This document shows positions 1 to 9,162 of a stretch of 9,162 bases of DNA, piece after piece. The translations under genes and the position numbers were made by a program. The stretch comes from Quisquiliibacterium sp. (GTDB lineage: Bacteria > Pseudomonadota > Gammaproteobacteria > Burkholderiales > Burkholderiaceae_E), in the NCBI GenBank assembly GCA_023257915.1, contig JALRBB010000509.1, positions 1 through 9,162 on the forward strand, in the 5' to 3' direction. The notes beneath the pieces are model-generated. The model saw only the letters and a program-made list of their open reading frames with translations, did not search any database and was not told the origin of the DNA. Each line of letters begins with the position of its first letter. Position 1 is the stretch's first letter.

Positions 1-16
1 CGGGACCGACGGTCGA

Positions 17-2225
<2,209 letters not shown>

Positions 2226-2238
2226 GTTCAAGCTGTCC

Positions 2239-4791
<2,553 letters not shown>

Positions 4792-4807
4792 GCCAAGGAG
4801 ACAGAAC

Positions 4808-5461
4808 ATGGCATGGACTCGTGACCAGATGGCGGCGCGCGCCGCCCAGGAACTTCGCGACGGTTTTTACGTCAACCTGGGCATCGGATTGCCCACGCTG
4901 GTGGCCAATCATGTGCCGGCGGGCATGGAGGTCTGGCTTCAGTCCGAAAACGGACTGCTCGGCATCGGGCCTTTCCCGACCGAGGACGAAGTTGACCCGG
5001 ACCTGATCAACGCCGGCAAGCAGACCGTGACCACACTGCCCGGCTCCTCGATTTTTTCTAGCGCCGATTCATTCGCGATGATTCGCGGCGGAAAGATCAA
5101 CCTGGCGGTGCTCGGTGCGATGCAGGTCAGCGAAAAAGGCGACCTGGCGAACTGGATGATCCCGGGGAAAATGGTCAAAGGCATGGGCGGCGCCATGGAC
5201 CTGGTCGCGGGGGTTGGCCGGGTGATCGTGCTGATGGAGCACACGGCGAAGAAAAAAGATGGCGGCGAGGATCTGAAGATCCTGTCGGAATGCGCGCTGC
5301 CGCTAACCGGGGTCGGCGTGGTCAACCTGATCATCACCGATCTGTGTGTGATCGAAGTGACTGCCGACGGCCTGAAGCTGCTCGAGCTGGCGCCCGACGT
5401 CAGTCTTGACGACGTGGTCAGCCGAACCGGCTGCAAGATCGATACCGCCGCATTGGCCTGA
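4808..5461 (+). CDS. scoB: Succinyl-CoA:3-oxoacid CoA-transferase, subunit B
   Basis: The beta subunit of the same CoA-transferase; it carries the catalytic glutamate that forms the covalent glutamyl-CoA intermediate. The 217 residues are normal for the family. The family 2 signature LQSENGLLG (44-52) is intact with catalytic Glu47, and further family blocks follow: [44 protein letters not shown] and a C-terminal TGCKID. A strong AAGGAG ribosome-binding site (4795..4800) lies 7 nt before the ATG at 4808. With scoA it forms a two-gene unit. The stop codon sits inside the first of two inverted repeats that separate it from the converging small gene at 5511..5678. AtoA-type acetate CoA-transferase is the alternative assignment, judged less likely from sequence wording. 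Confidence 0.95.
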   Translation: MAWTRDQMAARAAQELRDGFYVNLGIGLPTLVANHVPAGMEVWLQSENGLLGIGPFPTEDEVDPDLINAGKQTVTTLPGSSIFSSADSFAMIRGGKINLAVLGAMQVSEKGDLANWMIPGKMVKGMGGAMDLVAGVGRVIVLMEHTAKKKDGGEDLKILSECALPLTGVGVVNLIITDLCVIEVTADGLKLLELAPDVSLDDVVSRTGCKIDTAALA

Positions 5462-5472
5462 GGCTGCGGCGG
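5445..5472. terminator. Inverted repeat spanning the scoB stop; possible terminator stem
   Basis: The arms CCGCCGCA (5445..5452) and TGCGGCGG (5465..5472) are perfectly complementary over 8 bp. The 12-nt interior can add a further GCC/GGC pairing. The scoB stop codon (5459..5461) lies in the apical part. There is no T-run on either side, so it is not a textbook intrinsic terminator. Its place between two convergent genes suggests a bidirectional transcription end or an mRNA-stabilising stem. Confidence 0.45.
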
Positions 5473-5477
5473 ACCGG

Positions 5478-5504
5478 TCACCCTTGCGTGCGACGCAAAG
5501 GTGA
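5478..5504. terminator. Inverted repeat at the convergent junction; possible bidirectional terminator
   Basis: The 11-nt arms TCACCCTTGCG (5478..5488) and CGCAAAGGTGA (5494..5504) pair with one mismatch around a 5-nt loop. It starts 17 bp after scoB and ends 6 bp from the stop of the minus-strand small gene, so it could serve both transcripts. No clear U-tract follows on either strand, which lowers confidence in intrinsic termination. Confidence 0.55.
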
Positions 5505-5510
5505 TTCAGA

Positions 5511-5678
5511 TCAAGTAATTAGCGCGAAGAACACCCCCATCGGCACACCGACGATCACGAAAGTGATCGCTACGGCCAGCGTGGTGACAGTCAGACTGGC
5601 CTCATTGACGACGGCCGCCGGGGCTGCCGTGTCGGATGTCGTCTGGACATCTTGTGCAATCGCAACGCTCTGGCTCAT
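5511..5678 (-). CDS. Small single-span membrane protein of unknown function
   Basis: I do not recognise this family. The ATG at 5678 is preceded by a good AAGGAG ribosome-binding site at 8-nt spacing, which is the main reason to accept it as a gene; the frame continues upstream but loses all membrane-protein character. The 55-residue product has a polar, Ala/Thr/Ser-rich N-terminus (1-28) and one hydrophobic helix (about 29-54) containing VGVPMG, with the chain ending directly after the helix. It contains no Lys, Arg, His, Cys, Trp or Tyr; its only charges are Asp10, Asp16 and Glu26. The absence of basic residues favours an outside N-terminus, but weakly. It lies 204 bp downstream of an RND permease gene on the same strand and converges on scoB. 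It could be a small accessory subunit of a membrane complex, possibly the pump; that is inference from position, size and the mid-helix proline only. Confidence 0.65.
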   Translation of the reverse strand: MSQSVAIAQDVQTTSDTAAPAAVVNEASLTVTTLAVAITFVIVGVPMGVFFALIT

Positions 5679-5882
5679 CGCATTAACTCCTTGCGCGGAA
5701 AAACCCGGCCCTGCAACGGGACCCATTCCCGTTCGGACCAACCCACCGGAATGCCTCCGGCTTGCTCGAACGGATTCGCACTCCGCCGGCCTTCGCCGCG
5801 GGGTTTGGTGAAATCCGTCCTTCAAACTCGATGCTCTGGACCATGGCCGACCGGCAGGCCAGACTTGCGTGGACGCGGCCCA
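5679..5882. other. 204 bp intergenic region with several small inverted repeats
   Basis: Lies between the end of the RND gene and the small membrane-protein gene. It holds perfect short inverted repeats: AACGGGA/TCCCGTT (5715..5733, 5-nt loop), CCGGA/TCCGG (5746..5760, 5-nt loop), CGAA/TTCG (5767..5778) and TGGCC/GGCCA (5844..5861, 8-nt loop). On the minus strand a TTTTT (5703..5699) follows a possible stem formed by 5707..5711 with 5718..5723, which would exclude the 5715..5733 stem. No convincing sigma-70 promoter or intrinsic terminator for the RND gene is visible. I find no other protein-coding gene here. Confidence 0.4.
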
Positions 5883-8800
5883 TCAGTGCGCCCCCCGATC
5901 GACCTGTCCGTTTGACAGCGCCACTTGCGGCTCGTCTTGAGGCGCCGCACTGAACGAGAACCGGCTCGCGAGCTTGTCGAACCAGATGTAGAGCACCGGC
6001 GTCAGGTACAGCGTCAGCACCTGCGAGACCATCAGGCCGCCGACAACCGCCAATCCGAGTGCCATGCGGGTATCACCGCCTGCGCCGTAGCCGATCGCAA
6101 TCGGCAGCGTGCCGGCCAGCGCGGCCATCGTAGTCATCATGATCGGGCGAAAGCGCACGATGCAGGCTTCGTAGATCGCATCGTGCGCCGACACGTTGCC
6201 ATGGCGCCTCGCCTCGATCGCGAAGTCGATCATGATGATCGCGTTCTTCTTGACGATGCCAATCAGCATGATCACGCCGACGAACGCATACAAGTTCAGT
6301 TGCATGTCGAATACCGCCAGCGTGGCGAGCGCACCAACGGCGGCTGAGGGCAGACCCGACAGGATCGTCAGCGGATGAATGAAGTTCTCGTACAGGATGC
6401 CGAGCACCAGGTAGATGACCAGGATCGCCAGAACCAGCAGCCAGCCCATCCCCTTGAGCGAAGACTCGAAGGCCTTTGCGGTTCCCTGCAGACTGCCAGT
6501 CACGCTGACCGGCAGTCCCATTTCACGCTCGACCGCACGAATCCTGTCGACCGCAGTTCCGAGCGCAACGCCATTGGACAGATTGAACGAGATCGTCACG
6601 GCCGGCAGTTGCCCCAGATGTCCGATCGTCAGCAGCTGCGACTTGCGCTCGAACGAGGCGACCGCATCGAGCGGCACCAGCTTGCCGCCAGACGAGCGCA
6701 CGTAAAGACGAGACAGCGAGGAAGGGTCTTGCAGGAAGCCGGACTCCAGTTCAAGAATGACCTGATACTGGTTTGCAGATCCGTAGATTGTCGACACCTG
6801 GCGCGAGCCGAACGCATTGTTGAGCGCATCCTGCACCTGCCCCATCGTCAGACCAAGCGGCGCCAGTTTTTCGCGATCGACCGTGATCGCAACCTGCAGG
6901 CTGCGATTGTTCAGGTTGCTGCCGACATCCTGCAGCTCTGGCAGCGTGCGGAACTTCCGGTACAGCCGGTCGGCCCAGTCGGCGACCTCGTCGAGCGCAA
7001 GCCCCTGCAAGGTGTACTGATACTGGGCCTGAGTCAGCTGACCGCCGATATTGATCGGCGGCGGATTCTGGATAAAGACCCGGATACCGGGCACTGCAGC
7101 GACCTTGCGACGCAGTTGCGCCACCACCTGATCGGGCTTCATGGCGCGCTGGTCGGTAGGCTTGAGCTTGATGAATACGGTGCCGCTGGCGGCCGTCGGG
7201 CGCGGGCCACCGGCGCCTACCGATGAATTGACCGACTCGACATTCGGATCGGCACGCAGGATTTCAACCACCTTGGCCTGACGCTCGACCATCGCTTGAA
7301 ACGACATGTCCTGCGCACCCTCGGTGAACGCGATCAGACGACCGGAATCCCCGCTCGGCAAAAATCCCTTGGGTACCTGCGAGAACAGCCAGACCGAGCC
7401 GGCAATCGTGGCCAGGAAGGTCAGCATCACGAACCACTGGTTGCGCAACGACCACTTCAAGGTCCAGTCGTAGCCATCGCGCCAGGCATCGAAGGCACGC
7501 TCGAGCGCGTTATAGACCGCGCCGTGTTGCCTGCCGTGCGACGAGCGCAGGAATCGGCTGGCCAACATCGGCGTGACGGTCAGCGACACGAACGCGCTGG
7601 CGAGAATGGCCGCGCTGATGACGATCGCGAACTCGTTAAGCAGTCGTCCGACGATTCCGCCCATGAACAGCACCGGGATGAACACTGCCACCAGCGCCAG
7701 CGTCATCGACACCACGGTGAACGCAATCTCGTTGGACCCCTTGAGCGCAGCCTGGAACGGAGACTCGCCCATCTCGACATGGCGCACGATGTTCTCGAGG
7801 ACCACGATCGCATCATCGACGACGAACCCGACCGCCAACGTCAACGCGAGCAAGGACAGGTTGTCGATACTGAACCCGAGGAAGTACATCAGGCCAAACG
7901 TGACGCCGACCGACATCGGCAGCGCAATCGACGGGATGATCGTGGCCGACAGGTTGCGCAGGAACAGGAAGATCACCAGCACGACCAGCGCACAGGCCAG
8001 TCCGAGCGTGAACTTGACGTCCTCGATTCCCTCCTCGATCGACTCGCTACGGTCGTAGAGAACCGAGATGTTGACCGCCTGTGGCAGCTTTTCGCGAAAT
8101 GCCGGCAACAGCGCCTTGACAGCATTGACGGTCTCGATCGCATTGGTTCCCGGCTGGCGCTGGATCGCCAGCACGATCGCCCGCTCGCCGTTGTACCAGC
8201 CACCTACCCTGGCGTTCTCGACGCTGTCCTCGATGGTTCCAATGTCCGACAGACGCACCGGAGCACCGTTGCGGTACACAACGACCAAAGGCCCGTATTG
8301 CGCGGCACTTCGCAGCTGACCGTCGGATCGGACCGCCAGGTTCTGGACCGGTCCGTCGATCGAGCCCGTGGGTTTGTTGACATTGCCCTGTGCGAGCGCC
8401 GCCTGCACCTCGTCAAGGCCGATTCCCATCTGTGCGAGGCGGTCAGGGTCGACCCGCACCCGGACCGCATATTTCTGCGATCCGTAGACCAGCACCTGAG
8501 CCACGCCACTGACGGTGGACAGCTGCTGGGCGAGGCGGGTCTCGGCATATTCGGCAACCTTGTAGGTCGGCAAGGTGGCCGAGCTCAGGGCGACGTAAAA
8601 CACCGGGAAATCCGCCGGGTTGACCTTGCGCAGTGTCGGCGGCGTCGGCAGTTCGGGCGGCAGCCGTCGGGCCGCCGCAGCGATCGCCGCCTGAACGTCC
8701 TGGGCGGCGGCATCGATATTGCGCTTCAGGTCAAACTGAATGGTGATTTGCGTCAGCCCGAACGCGCTGACCGAGGTCATGCTCGAGACACCCGCGATGG

Positions 8801-9017
8801 TCGAAAACTGACCTTCGAGCGGCGTGGCGACCGAAGCTGCCATCGTCTCCGGCGTGCCGCCGGGCAGGCTGGCGGTGACCTGAATGGTTGGAAAATCGAC
8901 GTTAGGCAGTTCGCTGACCGGCAGCGAGAAGTACGCAACTGCCCCAAAGATGAACGACGCCACCATCAGCAGCGTCGTCATCACCGGACGCCGAATGCAT
9001 AGCGTGGGCAGGCTCAT
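5883..9017 (-). CDS. RND-type multidrug efflux permease (MdtB/MdtC-like, HAE-1 family)
   Basis: An inner-membrane, proton-driven pump subunit that works as a trimer with a periplasmic adaptor and an outer-membrane channel to export drugs or other amphiphiles. The 1044 residues match complete HAE-1 permeases. Visible features are the N-terminal helix after CIRRPVMTTLL, the periplasmic start LPNVDFPTIQV (38-47), the MdtC-like stretch GGTPETMAASVATPLE, the helix-4 pair Asp401-Asp402 in GFVVDDAIVVLENI and Lys923-Lys924 in GIVKKNAIIMIDFA. The last two are the counterparts of the AcrB proton-relay residues D407/D408 and K940, so the pump looks functional. The usual internal duplication is present: two hydrophobic blocks (about 335-555 and 855-1015), each preceded by a large periplasmic region. 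The start at 9017 overlaps the upstream gene's stop by ATGA and follows an AAGGA site. MdtABC has two permease genes; here none follows downstream. Substrate cannot be predicted. Confidence 0.95.
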   Translation of the reverse strand: MSLPTLCIRRPVMTTLLMVASFIFGAVAYFSLPVSELPNVDFPTIQVTASLPGGTPETMAASVATPLEGQFSTIAGVSSMTSVSAFGLTQITIQFDLKRNIDAAAQDVQAAIAAAARRLPPELPTPPTLRKVNPADFPVFYVALSSATLPTYKVAEYAETRLAQQLSTVSGVAQVLVYGSQKYAVRVRVDPDRLAQMGIGLDEVQAALAQGNVNKPTGSIDGPVQNLAVRSDGQLRSAAQYGPLVVVYRNGAPVRLSDIGTIEDSVENARVGGWYNGERAIVLAIQRQPGTNAIETVNAVKALLPAFREKLPQAVNISVLYDRSESIEEGIEDVKFTLGLACALVVLVIFLFLRNLSATIIPSIALPMSVGVTFGLMYFLGFSIDNLSLLALTLAVGFVVDDAIVVLENIVRHVEMGESPFQAALKGSNEIAFTVVSMTLALVAVFIPVLFMGGIVGRLLNEFAIVISAAILASAFVSLTVTPMLASRFLRSSHGRQHGAVYNALERAFDAWRDGYDWTLKWSLRNQWFVMLTFLATIAGSVWLFSQVPKGFLPSGDSGRLIAFTEGAQDMSFQAMVERQAKVVEILRADPNVESVNSSVGAGGPRPTAASGTVFIKLKPTDQRAMKPDQVVAQLRRKVAAVPGIRVFIQNPPPINIGGQLTQAQYQYTLQGLALDEVADWADRLYRKFRTLPELQDVGSNLNNRSLQVAITVDREKLAPLGLTMGQVQDALNNAFGSRQVSTIYGSANQYQVILELESGFLQDPSSLSRLYVRSSGGKLVPLDAVASFERKSQLLTIGHLGQLPAVTISFNLSNGVALGTAVDRIRAVEREMGLPVSVTGSLQGTAKAFESSLKGMGWLLVLAILVIYLVLGILYENFIHPLTILSGLPSAAVGALATLAVFDMQLNLYAFVGVIMLIGIVKKNAIIMIDFAIEARRHGNVSAHDAIYEACIVRFRPIMMTTMAALAGTLPIAIGYGAGGDTRMALGLAVVGGLMVSQVLTLYLTPVLYIWFDKLASRFSFSAAPQDEPQVALSNGQVDRGAH

Positions 9018-9162
9018 GCCGGATCCTTGCCCTCTGCCTTGCCGCCCGCCTTGCCGCTTGATTGACCCGCCGGGGCCTTGCTCCCGGCTCCGTCAGCCGC
9101 GCCGACCGGCGTCGCAGGCGCTCCAGACTCGCGTTTTCCGGCATCCGCTGCGGCATTTGCCC
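9014..9162 (-). CDS. 3' end of an upstream gene, probably the RND periplasmic adaptor (membrane fusion protein); partial
   Basis: The reading frame that ends in TGA at 9016..9014 overlaps the RND start codon as ATGA. It stays open to the window edge, giving 48 complete C-terminal residues. These are almost wholly Ala, Gly, Ser, Pro, Lys, Asp and Glu, with regularly spaced lysines (for example GKAGGKAEGKDPA at the end) and no aromatic residues. A disordered, low-complexity C-terminal tail is common in membrane fusion proteins. The 4-bp overlap with a permease gene is the usual adaptor-permease arrangement. No conserved adaptor domain is inside the window, so the product is inferred from context. 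The gene starts beyond position 9162. Confidence 0.7.
   Translation of the reverse strand, partial: ANAAADAGKRESGAPATPVGAADGAGSKAPAGQSSGKAGGKAEGKDPA

Noticed and set aside
5679..5825. Longer version of the small membrane protein starting at 5825
   Set aside because: The added 49 residues are Arg/Gly/Pro-rich and unlike the rest, and the AAGGAG site marks the ATG at 5678 as the start.
7296..9002. A 568-codon open frame on the plus strand opposite the RND permease
   Set aside because: It lies wholly antisense to a clearly conserved permease, has an Arg/Asp/Gln/His-rich composition with no recognisable domain, and is the frame expected to stay open opposite a GC-rich gene.

Overview
The window looks like a chromosomal segment from a GC-rich Gram-negative proteobacterium, most likely beta or gamma. 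The gene order pyrG-kdsA-eno is characteristic of those classes. A KDO-8-phosphate synthase implies an LPS outer membrane, and a tripartite RND pump fits a double-membrane cell. I cannot assign a genus. It reads as housekeeping and transport DNA: I see no mobile element, CRISPR array, tRNA, rRNA or prophage gene.

Layout. (1) 17..3921, minus strand: a compact operon, in transcription order pyrG (CTP synthase), kdsA (KDO-8-phosphate synthase) and eno (enolase). pyrG and kdsA are 13 bp apart, and the pyrG stop codon lies inside the kdsA ribosome-binding site. (2) 3922..4092: a divergent control region with a perfect TATAAT on each strand, one facing pyrG and one facing scoA. (3) 4093..5461, plus strand: scoA-scoB, the two subunits of a succinyl-CoA:3-oxoacid CoA-transferase. 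(4) 5445..5504: two tandem inverted repeats at a convergent gene junction. (5) 5511..5678, minus strand: a 55-residue, single-span membrane protein with no basic residue, preceded by a 204 bp gap rich in small inverted repeats. (6) 5883..9017, minus strand: a complete RND efflux permease of the MdtB/MdtC type. It overlaps by 4 bp (ATGA) the 3' end of an upstream gene that runs off the window and is probably the periplasmic adaptor.

How the genes work together. The pyrG operon groups nucleotide synthesis (CTP), LPS inner-core sugar synthesis (KDO, whose activation to CMP-KDO uses CTP) and glycolysis (enolase makes the PEP that KdsA consumes). Enolase product and CTP therefore both feed the KDO branch. 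ScoAB activates acetoacetate with succinyl-CoA for ketone-body or polyhydroxybutyrate-type carbon use. The adaptor and RND permease form two parts of an export pump; no outer-membrane channel gene is in view.

Nothing here is clearly a new system. The least explained item is the tiny membrane protein beside the RND pump, with its structured upstream region.
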